From: Chamaecrista fasciculata | Lineage: Eukaryota; Streptophyta; Magnoliopsida; Fabales; Fabaceae | Length of the DNA stretch: 64,000 nt | NCBI GenBank assembly: GCA_003254925.1 | Contig: QANZ01044841.1 | Coordinates: 319,308-383,307, forward strand | Direction of reading: 5' to 3' | Shown: piece by piece, positions 36,801 to 49,685 of the stretch | How the letters are laid out: every line of letters starts with the position of its first letter | Position numbering within the stretch: position 1 is the stretch's first letter | Program-made: the position numbers and the translations under genes | Notes under the pieces: model-generated | Told to the model about the DNA's origin: nothing | What the model saw: only the letters and a program-made list of their open reading frames with translations | Database searches by the model: none

Positions 36801-39800
36801 TTTCAGCCTGACGCGAACAGACCTAACCTATATAAATGTTAAAATATTATGATTAGAATTGCTTCAAAAACATACTGGAAAGAAAACTTAAATGTTGTTA
36901 AAAGCATAACTAAGTTCAAAACAATTTTCAAGCTTACTGCTGCAGATAGGTGTTGACAATGAGATGCTGCTCTGAATATAAAATCTATGGTTTCAGCAAG
37001 GGTTTCATCATTTCCATCTGTCAACAGCTCAAATGACTGAAACAGAATGCGTTCCCACACCTCACTACCACACTCCAATTGACTTAGTGCCGAGAAAACC
37101 TATGAAACAAAACCAAAAAAAAAAATTAATAATTGCATCAACTCAAAATAGGTGGATATCATCCAAGAGTATATCTAAATTAGAAAATCTCACCCCAGGA
37201 CTTTATGTGTATATAATAAATCAATAATTAGAATATATATATATATATATATATGGCAAAGTGGAAAGAAATAGTATTCTATCTTACAGGTATTTGTAAA
37301 TCAAGTTCTGCATCTGGCTTTTTAAGTCGCTCAAGAAGAGCAAAGGCTGCCAATGGATGTTCTGAATGCTCAACCAATTTTGGTACCAGAGCAACCAAGT
37401 CCGCTTGCAAATGCTTGGGTGCTTTGTTTAATACCAGTGCAATTTTCTGTGCAGATTGAGGCCGCCGTCTTGGCTCAGGACAGCCTTGTGGAACAGCCCC
37501 ATCCAAAGTTCTTAGCGAATTTACAATCAAACCTAAGAGTTCCTCAGACTGTTCTGGCCACTTAGTCTAGAAATCCAAATTCACGTAATCAAAACCATTT
37601 AGAGAGGAATAAAAAAAAATCGCAGGGTAGGAATAAGGATTTGTACCTTTGTTCGAAAGGGTGCATTGTCTGAACCAGAAGCGGAAGTTTCTGGGGGACA
37701 AATAGGTGGTCCAGGAAAGGTTTTTTCCTGTATACTATCACCCTTTGAATCAGAACTTTGAACTGCAGATGTGTTGCTACTATCTTGAGCAACAGAATCC
37801 AATCTCTCAAAAACAGGAAATTGTGCAGACTCTGTTGCCCCATTTTCTCTATCACAGTCCAGAGGAATAGCAGCTCCATTGCTGTCTAGAGAAGGTTTTA
37901 ATGCATTGCGAGAATCAGCAACAGAACCCCCTTCAGAAGGTTGGCAGCACTCCACCATTATATCCAAAAGCAAGTCAATGATTGCCTGCTGCAACACTTT
38001 AACTCCCATCAGCAAATTCATCAAACTGGGGTTAGACTCGTCAACCTTGGTGACCTTCTTCCCATCACAACTACCAGAGAGCTTGGTTGGAAGTAGCAAA
38101 CGCTTTACTTTTGCAGGATCATCAAGATAAACCCGGAGCCCAGTTAAAAACCCAGCAATTGCACCAGCATCCATTAATAGTTTTTCTCGTAAAGTAACCT
38201 GTGGCTGAGAAGGATTATCCCCATATGTTAGGTGAAATCCAGCTCGTGAAAGAAGATTTCTGAAAATATCTTCTTCATCTCCACTTATTCCTTCGCTGTC
38301 TTCAGAGTCAATGAGCTCATCAGGATCTGTTGTCAGAGCATCCTGATCATCCTCTGAAGCAAAAACCTGATACAACAAAAAATGAGCAATTAAATAAAAG
38401 GAGCACAAACAACCATGCAATAAGTGCAATGAGAATTTAATACTACCAGTATGTGTCAACATTGCAGAACAAAAACTTTCATTGGACTTCACAAATTACA
38501 TCCGGTAAGAAGCTAACTGGTATAGACTACATTCATAGTAAAATAACTTACACCTAGATTAAGTGTACAGTAAGAGACTATATTATGTTGATTTATTATG
38601 GAGCTGTCATTCATACTAGGATTTGTAATTAAGACAATGGGGTAACTTATGGTTTTATTTATCAGCAAGTTAGTATTTTAGGGAAGGTATCCATGCCTAG
38701 GGTTATGATGTTTCATATTAGTGTTTTATTAGGATTCCCAAAGTTGCGTCTTGGTCAAATTAGGTTACCTAGATATAGACTGCAGTCTTCTTAGGATTAC
38801 CCTTACCATTATATTGAATGAAGAGAATAAACAAGTTTTTGTTAGTATCTTTTAGTTATTTTCCAAATTTTGTTCCAGTCACGTAGCTCTTTTCCTAGTT
38901 TTGTTAGTATCTTACAAGTTTTATTGTACTTCAAGAAGTGTCATGGGTGCAATTCAAGGTTAAGAAGCTGGAGCAGTGACTGAATTCCTGTAAAATTGCA
39001 ATAATATAATTGGGGCCAGGGGGGGAGGGGGGGAAATGACTTTGTTCCAAAATGATTGATGGCAAGGAACTCTTCTGTTGTTCTTGTTTTTTAAGATAAA
39101 ATTTGAAAGATTAAAGAGGTTTTTTCTTTATATTAAATACTTCCCCTCAAAGTTTTGAGTCATTGCACACACCTTATCAATGACAGATTATCAAAAGTTC
39201 CAAGGAAAGAAGAGATCATCTTTCCAAACTTCCTGGTGCCAAGTTTACCATACACAATATATGATTGATGATAAACCAGATCTTTTAAGTAAGTGACACA
39301 TCAAAGGCAGATGAGTTCATGGTTAGATAAATAGCTATCCGAAATAGGAGTATTATTATTCGTGTCATCTTACTGATTTATTATATGTTCTAGTGGCAAT
39401 TCATGATGTTTATTGGGGCTAATTGCAAGATATAGCCTATAATTGTAATAATTTGGGTAAACTCGTCATTGTTTGCATATTTGGCTTTTTAGTGCTTAGT
39501 TATGTCATTTTCTGGTTTTATGATTATATAGATTTGATGTTACATAGATTTTATGTTGCACTTACAGACAGAGGGATGAGAAAAATATGGAGAGATACAG
39601 AGAAAGAGGGAGAAAACCTGGAATCTATAAATAAAACTGGGGATTAACATATAGACAGAGTTCTTTCATAAACACTTACCTCTAAGTCTGAAAACTCAAA
39701 CCAAGGGCAGCAATCCAATATTTCACACACAAAAACAACTGTGTCTCGGACAAGAAACCCTGCATCTGCTTCCAACATATCAGAAACCTTCATGAATTGC

Positions 39801-42391
39801 AAAACAGAATTATTCCATGTCTTTGTACAGATAGATGATTCCTTCCACACTGTCTTTGCTGGATTCTTTTGATTCACAACCGCCATTCGGTATCTTACCC
39901 AAAAGTTTTTATCTGGATCGCTACCAACAGCCTGGTCACTCTCTAAATAAATACATATAGTGTCAAAGGACTCATACACACCTGTGTCAAAGAAAATTAA
40001 TGAATCAATGAAGACTGCAAAAATCTACACCTCACTACTTCCGTTGAATGAAATGCAGGAAATAATATATGCAAAATGCAAAACCACCTACCAATCCGAA
40101 GTTCACATCCACCAGCCTGAAAGAATTTACTGAAGATTTTTCTAGTCTCCATTATTTCCTTAAAAGACAGGAAATTCTCCACTTTCCATGTAAATGAACT
40201 TCTCTTCTGATACCTATCAATAATGGAACCACTACTACTTAACTCAGACTCATAATCAGCCAAATCCTGCATTATTGATGTCTCTTTCAATATAAGAACT
40301 TCTGCTGAGAATACAACAGTGTCCTGGACAAGAAAACCTGAATCTTGATCAAAGAGACTTGTAAGTGTCACAAATTCACGCCAGCCCCAATCCTTTGCCG
40401 CCTTAGAGTAGCGGTTCTGGGATTCCTTAGTGACAGACTTCTCTTCCATCTTCTGATTCACAACTGACAACCGATGGCTAACAAAACAACTCCAATCATT
40501 GGAAGTATTTATTGAATCCGTAACTTCGAGGAAAACTGAAAGGTGGCATGGCGGTTGAGACTGCCCTGTTATCATCAAAGCATATTAAGAAAAAAGACAA
40601 AAATCAAAAGAACAACTCATCAGACTCATCTTTTAATTACAACCTTGGCATCATTTCAGTCTATTTTAAAAAAAAAATCCTGACTATATTATATTAGCTC
40701 AGACCACATTCATTCCTCATGTAATTTTGTCAAAATTATATATTAAAAGGATACAATCAAATTAGCTCAGAGTTTATCCAATATATGTAGACTACAACAT
40801 CAACCCTTTGATCTGGGCAAGACGGATAAAATTGTACCAAAATACTCACAGAGGATCACAATTCAGGGAATTAGACTTAGTCATAAAACATCAGCTACTT
40901 AATTGAAAAAAAAAATACTAAGACTTCTGATAGATGGAACCCCATAACTAAGCAGGTGGGTAGTCACTAACAATAAAAGATTCCAGGATGAGAAAATGGC
41001 AAACCTCGGGGATAAACTATTAGACGACAATCCCTATTACCAATCTGAAACCTCCTGCTCTTGATGCAAAGACCTGTAATTTTCCTCTTCTTCAATAAGT
41101 CTTTCAACCTAGTGAAATGTTCAATTCTCCAAGTGAACTTTCCCATATGGCCATCTGATTTCCTTGCGCCACTCCCACTTCTCCCAGCCATTAGAGCCCC
41201 ATTTTTAGAGAAGCTACTGAGCTCCTTAATCACATGAAATGATGTACTAAAAACTGCAGTATCATCAACCAAGAACCCTGAATCAGGCCCGATAAAATCC
41301 GACATCTTCATGTAATCATTCCAGCCCAAACTAGTATTGTCACCACTCTTATTATCAGCAGCAAACCGCCCATATGAATCCCTATGCATGTGATTGGAGC
41401 CAGGCTTCTGGTTCAAGACTGACATTCGAAATAAACACCAGCAACTTCTATCTGACAACATAACCGTTTTGTCAGTGTCCTTGCTTTCCAAACACATGGA
41501 CAGATAATCAACCCCATTCACTGAGCTCTGATACACACTAATCCTCAAATTACACTCTCCAGCAGGGAATACTGGGCTCATTATCTTCTGTGTTTTTATC
41601 ATATCCTTAAATAAACTAAAATTATGCACTTTCCAGGTAAATTTCCCACTCAATACGTCAGACACCGGGCCGGCAACAACAGAGGAAGATATCATGGATG
41701 ATGAAGATGATGTGGATGATTGCATCTCATTGTTGTCTCGAGTGAAATTAACAGACTCATTGAGAATAAGAATATCAGCCGTGATCAATACGGAATCATT
41801 ATTAAACAAATAACCCAATTTGGGATCAAAAACAGTTGAGGAAGGCGTAAAATCACACCAGCCGTGCGATTTCTTCTTACTTGAGAAGCGATGCCAAGAG
41901 TCGCGATGAATGGTCTTAGAATCGTCGGCCACATTCATGATTGCTAGACGGTAGCTAGCAAAACAGTCCCATTTTGAAGACGAAGTGCCCCGAGGGTCCA
42001 TGATTTGGAGGTAGATGGAGATGTATCCAGGCAAAGCCTGGGAGTCACCCTTAGGGTATATTAAGAGTCGGCAATCATAGCCTCCGACCTCGAAGTATTT
42101 GCTCCAGAGTGCCCTAGCTTTTATTCTCGGGAAATTATGAACCGTCCATCGGCAAACGGCGGAATACTCACCTCGCCGATCAACGGTGACGGTTTCGTGG
42201 GCGCCGCCTCCGTCTCTGGAACCCATAGCCAAGTCTTCCGCCGCAGCGGACGACGACGACAGTAACACGGGTTTGTCCGATGACGCCAAAGAAGACGAAG
42301 ATGAGGTGGCAGGCTGTGATTGGTCGGTTAAAGAGGGTACAGAAGATAGAGACGAGACTGCCTCAGATGAACTCTGCTTCTTCATTGTCAT
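33845..42391 (-). CDS. TRAF-like protein with four MATH domains and a C-terminal coiled coil
   Basis: Ten exons: 41005-42391, 40092-40565, 39680-39981, 37647-38366, 37288-37566, 36938-37099, 35886-36827, 35577-35792, 34764-35024, 33845-34189; about 1695 residues, close to the very long Arabidopsis TRAF-like protein At2g25320 as I remember it. A Ser-rich N-terminus (1-75) precedes MATH domains at about 79-211 (CRWTVHNFPRIKARALWSKYF), 249-390 (FTWKVHNFSLFKDM), 418-555 (FTWRIEHFTRLKDL) and 580-715 (FTWKVENFLSFKEIM). An acidic linker (DDQDALTTDPDELIDSEDSE) opens a long helical middle. The segment encoded by the exons at 35577-35792 and 34764-35024 is a strong coiled coil, and the tail is Gly/Pro/His-rich. 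MATH domains bind peptides and usually recruit partners to ubiquitin or trafficking complexes; the function here is not established from sequence. All introns are GT-AG and phases agree. Confidence 0.9.
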
Positions 42392-42690
42392 AATGATTTG
42401 ATTTGTGTGCTAGGCTTGTTTCTCTAGTTTATGGTTCTTCGTGATCAAACCTGAGTGAGAGTGTAGGCGTAAAGGGAAAAGAACAAGACGAGACGAGAAG
42501 GAAGGAAGGGTGATATCATATGTGCCTGTGGTTAAGAGTTCAGATGGTAGCACAGGGACAAGAGGCGCATGATAGTAAGGCGGCGCATCTTAGTTATCGT
42601 ACGCCCTTCCTTTTATGAGATTAGCTGCGTTATTACCGATATTATTACAATACCTGTTAGTCTAAAGTCTGTGTTCGTCAAAACTTAAAT
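42392..42690. promoter_or_regulatory. upstream region of the MATH gene
   Basis: About 300 bp lie between the MATH start codon and the Mutator-type element. The part next to the gene is probably leader sequence. The element therefore sits within the likely promoter region. Confidence 0.35.
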
Positions 42691-43309
42691 GAGTAAACTA
42701 ACTTTCCGGTCCCTGAATTTTAGATGCGGTGACAGATAGGTCCCTGAATTTTACGCATTGTACTAGCCGGTCCTCAAAATTTGCAAACGCCTAACTAATT
42801 GGTCCCTCCGTCATATTGGCGTTACAAAAATGCTGACGTGGCCATAACGGACGCTGATGTGTCCCGTTATGTTCTGACGTGTCCCGTTATGGCCACTTCA
42901 GATCCCGTTATGTTCCAAAAAAAAAAATTGTGCCACGTCAGATAAATAGCTACACATCATCATTTTTACGATGCACTTTGCGGTCCCTGACCAAAACACC
43001 CATTTTTATTCCATTATTCTCAATTCTCTCTCTTTTTATCATCTTCATTCATTTTAGTCCCAAATCCTCAAAATAAAATTGTAAAGTGCCCCAAAACTCT
43101 TCCAAACATTTCAATTTAGTCTTTAAAAATATTAAAACCCCAAACCCTAAAAAAAAAGTTTAAGTTAAACAATTAGGTCCTTGACCCATTATTCTCAACT
43201 CACCCTCTTTTTCATCATTTTCATTCATTTTAGTCCTAAATCCTCAAAATAAAATTGTAAAGTGTCCAAAAACTCTTTTAAACATTCCAATTTAGTCTTT
43301 AAAAATATT

Positions 43310-43381
43310 AAAAACACTAAACCCTAAAACCCTAAACCCCAAACCCCTAAAATTCTAAACCCTAAACCCTAAACTCCTAAA
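43310..43381. repeat. degenerate telomere-like (CCCTAAA)n tract in the element arm
   Basis: There are repeated CCCTAAA / CCCCTAAA units here, with the complementary TTTAGGG-type tract in the other arm at about 44085-44160 and a further short one at 44320-44350. CCCTAAA is the plant telomere repeat. It is imperfect and embedded in a transposon, so it is not a chromosome end. Confidence 0.65.
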
Positions 43382-43397
43382 ACTTTTTTTTAAAAAA

Positions 43398-43765
43398 AAT
43401 TCATGAATGGTAACCACCACAGGCTTTCCACTGCGAGATTTGGTCTCGGAAGCATAGAGAGCGAGAAGAACAGCCTCGAAGCCAGAAAGAGAAGGAAGAT
43501 CAGAAGAGGAATTATGGATTCAGGTGAGGTAGATTCTAGAGAGGAGAGGGAGATAGGAGAGAACGACGAGATAAAGGTGAGGATCAGAGGAAAGGAAGGT
43601 TTCGTAGAACCAATGACAGAAGGGATCGGAGCCGGCGCCGAAATCAGGCGAAGAGAGAGAATTGGCGACGACAGAGTAGGCGGTGGAGGAGGAGAGGAGA
43701 GAGAGAGCAGGACGGTCGGAATCGGCGAGGGTCATGAGGGAATCGGAGGCAGAAGGGGGTAAAAT
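43398..43765 (-). pseudogene. captured fragment of a hyccin (FAM126)-like gene
   Basis: On the minus strand the frame reads SDSLMTLADSDRPALSLLSS, then AYSVVANSLSSPDFGAGSD, FYETFLSSDPHLYLVV, YLPLLSRIYLT, a TGA at about 43511-43513, and in the same frame IHNSSSDLPSLSGFEAVL, LALYASETKSRSGKPVVV. From memory of the family, this is the N-terminal region of plant hyccin proteins, which help anchor a phosphatidylinositol 4-kinase complex at the plasma membrane. The in-frame TGA stands where Arg (CGA) would be expected, a typical CpG decay change. The fragment has no visible promoter or start and stops at the element's arm, so it is not expected to be functional. Confidence 0.55.
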
Positions 43766-44828
43766 GAAAACGAAATCACACCAATCTGATATTCTCACTT
43801 TCACCCAAGTAAGTCTGATATAAACTCCTCGGAATGGCCTCTCGGATTTGTTATCCAAGGGCATAAAGGATACCCGACGGAGAGGCAACCCAGACAGGTT
43901 CCCCCTCCCACACTCAAGCATTTAATGCCAAGATATCGGCATTNGCAATCAATTAATAAGGCATGAAGAAGATGATGATTACGAACTGATGAGATATGAA
44001 GAAGATGAAGATGAAGATAAAAAAAATTAGGGGATTTACGATAAATTGGGAAGATGAAGATGAAGATTTTAAAAAAAAAAATTTAAGTTTTAGGAGTTTA
44101 GGGTTTAGAATTTCAGGAGTTTGGGGTTTGGGGTTTAGGGTTTTAGGATTTAGGGTTTTTAATATTTTTAAGGATTAAATTGGAATGTTTGGAAGAATTT
44201 TGGGGCACTTTATAATTTTATTTTGAGGATTTGGGACTAAAATGAATGAAGATGATGAAAAAGAGGGTGAATTGAGAATAATGGGTAAAGGACCTAATTG
44301 TTTAACTTAGACTTTATTTTAGGATTTAGGGTTTGGGGTTTGGGGTTTTTAATATTTTTAAGGACTAAATTGAAATATTTGGAAGACTTTTGGGGCACTT
44401 TACAATTTTATTTTGAGGATTTGGGACTAAAATGAATGAAGATGATAAAAAAGAGAGAGAATTGAGAATAATGGAATAAAAATGGGTGCTTTGGCCAGGG
44501 ACCGCAAAGTGCACTTTAAAAATGCTGATGTGTGGCTATTTATCTGACGTGACACAAATTTTTTTTTTGGAACATAACGGGATCTGACGTGGCCATAACG
44601 GGACACGTCAGCACATAACGGGACACATCAGCGTCTGTTATGGCCATGTCAGCATTTTTGTAACGCCAATATGACGGAGGGACCAATTAGTTAGGCATTT
44701 GCAAATTTCGGGGACCGGCTAGTACAATGCGTAAAATTCAGGGACCTATCTGTCACCGTGTCCAAAATTCAGGGACCGGAGAGTTAGTTTACTCAAACTT
44801 AAATCTTATTCGTTACTCTAGTTGATAG

Positions 44829-45132
44829 TTAATAAATGATTAATAAATAGTTAATACAATTACAAACAAAGAGAAGAACAGTAACATATATATATAGGAT
44901 GGATACACGAGAGAGAAAGGTTTGGGCAATTGGCATTGCATTTTTCTTGAGGCCCGACTCGTGTTTGGGGCCCATGGTGGCTGCACGTGCTTGACAGCTT
45001 GAGGGAAGATCCTCCATGTCTCACTTCACTGGACTTGAGATATTCCAGTAGGGCCACGTCAGCCATTGATTCCTTGTATCGCATTGATAATTGATTCACG
45101 CGATATTTTCCCCACTTGACCACCTTCTTCAT
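44829..45132 (-). CDS. candidate small gene or non-coding transcript unit with a TATA box
   Basis: A 90-residue frame starts at 45132 (MKKVVKWGKYRVNQLSMRYK) and ends at 44860. Upstream on the minus strand, TATATAAATA lies at about 45175-45166, close to where a TATA box would sit for transcription starting just before the ATG. The first 50 residues are compositionally protein-like; the C-terminal part is not. I recognise no family, signal peptide or domain. It could be a non-coding transcript or chance. Confidence 0.2.
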
Positions 45133-45179
45133 TCAACCCACGATGAACAATTGAACATCTCATGTTATTTATATAGGTT

Positions 45180-47036
45180 TTTTGGGTCAGGTGTCCTCTC
45201 GTTAATTTAAGGTTAATTCTCTCACGCAACTAACACTTTATTTATTTATCTTATCACTCAGATATTCCCATAATTAATTTTCTCATATTGTTGTTCCTTA
45301 CTGCAATAAAAACTCCTTCCTGCCTTGATCGTTCCTTTCCGGTAAATACAGTGAAAATTAAAGATCACGTGAATCTCTATCAATTTGGTTGAAAGAAAAT
45401 ACCTACACTTGAATTCCAAAACCATCCATAGAAAGGGGAAAATATCATGTGTATTTCTAACTCACTATTATTACTTATCATCAATTCTATCATTAATGGG
45501 TTGGCTTAACCTCACTCGATCCCAACTTCTTTTGTCCTATTCCATTAGAGTTGGGATGATCAGATGAGTCATTCCGTTTTTAGAAAACGTTAAATATTTT
45601 CTAATATAACTCGATTCTGTATTTCTGTTGAAGCTTAAAACTGGTCCCGTAAGCCTCATAACTCCTAATAATTTTAATTAGATATTTTTTAAAAAATAAA
45701 AATTGAAATATGACATGGTATAAAATAAAAATATTACACAAAAGTTATGACAATATTACATCTCACAATATCATAATTTATAAATATTCAAGTATTTTCA
45801 AAATCACATGATCGAGTATAATATAACGATAAAATAAATTAATAAATTATGAAAACAAAATAAATACTATTTAAATTAATATCAAAATCATATAATCAAT
45901 TTATTTTATATTTTATTGAAAAACACTTAAAAATACAAACCCGACTTAACTCCTTCTTTAATATTTATATTTATTAAATTAACCCGTTTCTAAAATAAAC
46001 TAAAATATTCTTAATCCAACCTTAATTATTTTGAACGAATTTAAAACCATCTCATTTTATCAGTTTTATTTGCTATCAACGTCAACATAAGTCCAAATAT
46101 CATGATACAAATTACACTATTTAATATAACTAAGTTTCTAACTGCCTAACACTTGACACCCCACCCCGCCCCACTTCACCCCCTACCCGCAAGAAAATCA
46201 ATATTTGGCTAGATTTAAATAAAATTTTCCCTCTCCTGATAAAGCTTGAGTATCACATATTAAAGAACATCACAATTCACAAGGAAGGATACGACAAATC
46301 CTTAAGTTTGCAAATAGAGTTTTGATAGACACTCTTGTTCATATTATGTAGCATTATAATTAGATAAAAATATATAAACTTCCAAATTATAGACCAGAAA
46401 CAATTATCCGTATTATATACAATACCACAGCCTGGCCAAAAAAAAATACCACAGCAAGCAAATAATAAAGACAAGCGAATCGCGATCACTTTATCCTCCC
46501 ACCCCAAAATAGAAAAGATGAAGAAAAAAAACTTAACACCCACACAGATGATAATTGAGCCACATGTAGCAATTGAACATATAAAACCACATGACTGGAT
46601 GGAGCCAAAAAAATACCTTCATTTGACCCCAATAAAAAAGCATTGACTGCACAGATAAAAATTAAATTTCTAACTCTTCCCCCTTCTTCAAACCTAACAA
46701 GTCGTACTGTCGTAGTGCTATAAATTACACAATTTTCTAGGACACGATGGTGTTCTAGACAAAATTTGTGGTATAAGTCTATAATTGAAAATGTTATATG
46801 CAAATTTTCTTAGCATTAAGTGGCAACTGTTAACGCCCAACCAGGATTAAGGCCTCAGCAACATCATCAAAAAACAATCCAAAATTCATTGATTTTGTTG
46901 CAAGAAATACACTAGCAAAGATGCAGACGGCCCAACAATGAAGTTGAACAAATGAGAATCTGCAATGGAAAGACGTAATATCTGCAAGTGAATCTAAGAG
47001 GCCAAGGAAGCACATTAAACTCACTCGCCAATTCCT
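45180..47036. other. intergenic, very AT-rich
   Basis: No gene or TE ends recognised. The right part (about 46700-47036) is probably the 3' untranslated region of the VAMP gene, which is read leftward. Confidence 0.4.
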
Positions 47037-49685
47037 TCAGTTGAGGCAAGATGGTAGCGCAAGTCCATGACAAATGAAAGCCAGCACAGCATAAACTAAA
47101 ACTAGAAGGAGGACTATAAGTGCAACCCTGCAACAAAGCAAGCATTTTATCAATGGTTTAAAACCTTAGAAAAAGCAGCTAAATCATCAGAGGGGTTCAG
47201 AACAGAGAGGAAAGATCAATGAATTGTGCTAAGAGGATGTTCACTATTCTAATTATCTTAAATCTTCGGACAAAACTTACTATAAAGTATAAACCTTTAG
47301 TTGAATAGAGATCGATTGGCTCTCACTGCCACACATGGGACAGAAGAGAGGAAGCTCTTACTATAATATGTTTAATCAAATATAAAACAAAAAAAAGTAT
47401 TCCAAAAGAATGTATAATCTAGAAGCCAGGGCAATGAAATGGAGATTTATGTCTGATTATTTATAACTAATTAACAATACTGAAACATTGCAATTAGTTA
47501 AAGCACAGAGAAGAAATTTGGGATGAAGAACGTACATAAGTTTAACATTTCTCCACCAAACTGTGCTTCTGAAACGGCGAGCCTGCTTTCTGAAGCGGAA
47601 GGTGTTCCCTTGCAGATTAGCAGTTTTGTCCACCAGCAGTTCCAATCGATCACCTCTATCTAAAACTTTATCAATATTTTCTATCATAACATTCCGTACC
47701 TGTTAAATCACACGAGCAAAGAAAAGACATATAAGAGACACCCAGATAGAAGAGTGCAGTCATCATAAAGATTTCACCAAACATAATATGTAGAAGTCGG
47801 TACTCGAGATTTGTTGCATTTATAGGAATTTGGGTAAAATAGAACAACTGTTAAATGAAAAAGGTAAAATAAATAAATAAACAAAACCAACTCCTTTCAT
47901 TGATGTTGCCTTAAAACATCATACATATAAGATGACCATACGAATGGTCGAAACAAAATTGCCAAAATTTGTATCAAGGTTACTAATGCAGAAAGATAGT
48001 GTTGGAAATGTTATATAGGATGCATTTTAAGCTTGATTATATTATCAACACAAAAAAAGTTAGATAGCATAACAAGTCCCGTGCCAACTTTCAATCTTGA
48101 ACAGTATTCTTCTGTTCTGTGCCTATCATTTTTCAGTTTAGTCTATATGGAGGCCACACCAAAGATAATTCAAAATTAATTATATGTTTTTCAGTAAAAA
48201 CAAGGCAAGGTAATAATAGTTTTTGCCAGTTTTGTAACACTATTTCAAGATTGCCATATTATATCACATGAATACATGATCATGTTATTTTCAGAGTACT
48301 TTTATGGTTTTATACAATTAAGATTGTTCGAATTGTTATCAAAGAGATGAAAATAACTCATTTTCAATTGGTGCATTTCATCAACTGACTCTAACAATCA
48401 GAATAATTACAAAGCAAACATCAACCACTTAAAGCCTAAAGGAACCATAACTTATATGTCAAACAGAGAAGAGTCGTACCATGCAGTATCTTTATCCAAA
48501 GATAGTTAGTTACCTTCATTTAAAGGTTCATGGAAGATTTAAGTAATTACCTGACTCATTTCACCTTTTATTCGATTCATTCTATCAGCATTGGGATCAT
48601 TTGAGTAATATTCAATTTGCTGGTTTAAAACCCTCGAAAATTCATCATTCATTGCATAAGCCTGGGCTGAATGAACGGTGCGTCCATAAGTCCTCACAAA
48701 TTTCTGATGAATTTCTTCAAGAAATGCAAAAGGAATTCTCCCTGCAAGAGGAAAAAAAGAGTAATAGAAGTTATGAAAGCATAGCAGCGAACACAGAACT
48801 GCTCCATCTTCAAGTAAGATGCTACAACAAGCCCTACGTATGCGAGACAAAGGCACTGCAACAACATGTCTATATATGCAACAAACTTATAACTCCTACT
48901 TTAGCATATTTCTTAAACATATTACAGCAACAGAATGTCATCAGCTCATTAGTAGTCTGCAGATCTCGGATGACATCTTGGCTCTTGCAGAGACATAGCT
49001 TACACTATCAAGCACAAAAGACCAATGGCAATTATGTATAAATGGTCCAGCTAGATATCAGATGCCTTGTCTAACCAAATATTGAATTCAAACATGTAAG
49101 AGTTATATTCGGATATTTTCATCAGCAAATGTATGTAAAACGGAGAGTTCTTGTTCATCAGTCCAGTAAAAGTCAAATTCTACAGCGTTTTCAAAATTAA
49201 ACGAATTTGAAAACCAATCCAAACCAACATAAATAGTAGCATTGGAGTTTTCGCCTTCAATCACACAAAACCGTCCACATACTACAAGCATTTCGACAAA
49301 TATCATCAAAGATTTTAAAATAATAGCCTGAATAAAGTTCCAGCTCAGAAATCAACATGAAGTTTCAGCGCTAGACGCCGATTCAGGCGTAACGCACCCA
49401 GACGATTGATAAAGATAATGAGATAATAATTAAAATAATCGAGAGAGAAAGAGAAGGAACAGACTCACTGCCAGCGGTGTCGTCTGCCATACAAAGGACG
49501 GTGAGACCATCGGTACGCTTAACGTGAAAGTTATAGCGATCTTGAGAGTAGGAAATGTGCGTATCATTGTTGCCCGGTACCTTCTCCAAAATCTGGCGCG
49601 CAATCGCACTCGCATTCGTGGACGACGCACTGAATTCTGCCAGAACCACCGATCCCCTAGCCACCAGCGCATACAGAATGGCCAT
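47037..49685 (-). CDS. R-SNARE of the VAMP71 group (VAMP711-714)
   Basis: Four exons: 49469-49685, 48551-48741, 47536-47699, 47037-47127; product 220 residues, the usual length. The longin domain (about 1-120) starts MAILYALVARGSVVLAEFS and includes SQDRYNFHVKRTDGLTVLCMADD and RRIPFAFLEEIHQKFV. The SNARE motif (about 126-186) has the central zero-layer Arg in LDRGDRLELLVDKT. A membrane anchor (about 192-212, VALIVLLLVLVYAVLAFI) ends in the short tail HGLALPSCLN. VAMP71 proteins act in fusion at the vacuolar membrane and late endosomes and are linked to stress and stomatal responses. The sequence is nearest, from memory, to VAMP713. All splice sites are GT-AG and phases agree. Confidence 0.93.

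Larger units (their letters stand above)
42691..44794. mobile_element. Mutator-type foldback (Pack-MULE-like) carrying a gene fragment
   Basis: It is 2104 bp. The terminus GAGTAAACTAACT on the left and its complement on the right begin long inverted arms (about 42691-43385 and 44070-44794) containing GGTCCCTGAATTT, TGACGTGGCCATAACGG and CCCTAAA phrases. A perfect 10-bp duplication AAACTTAAAT flanks it at 42681-42690 and 44795-44804. The unpaired centre (about 43390-44060) includes a GC-richer piece of a protein gene, described separately. No transposase was seen. The terminus matches the 227-bp MITE at 12748-12974. Confidence 0.85.

Noticed and set aside
43403..43762. 119-codon plus-strand frame rich in Arg/Glu/Gly inside the Mutator-type element
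   Set aside because: It is the shadow of the minus-strand hyccin-like fragment.
49103..49309. 68-codon minus-strand frame in VAMP intron 1
   Set aside because: It lies between well-supported VAMP exons 1 and 2 and resembles no protein.
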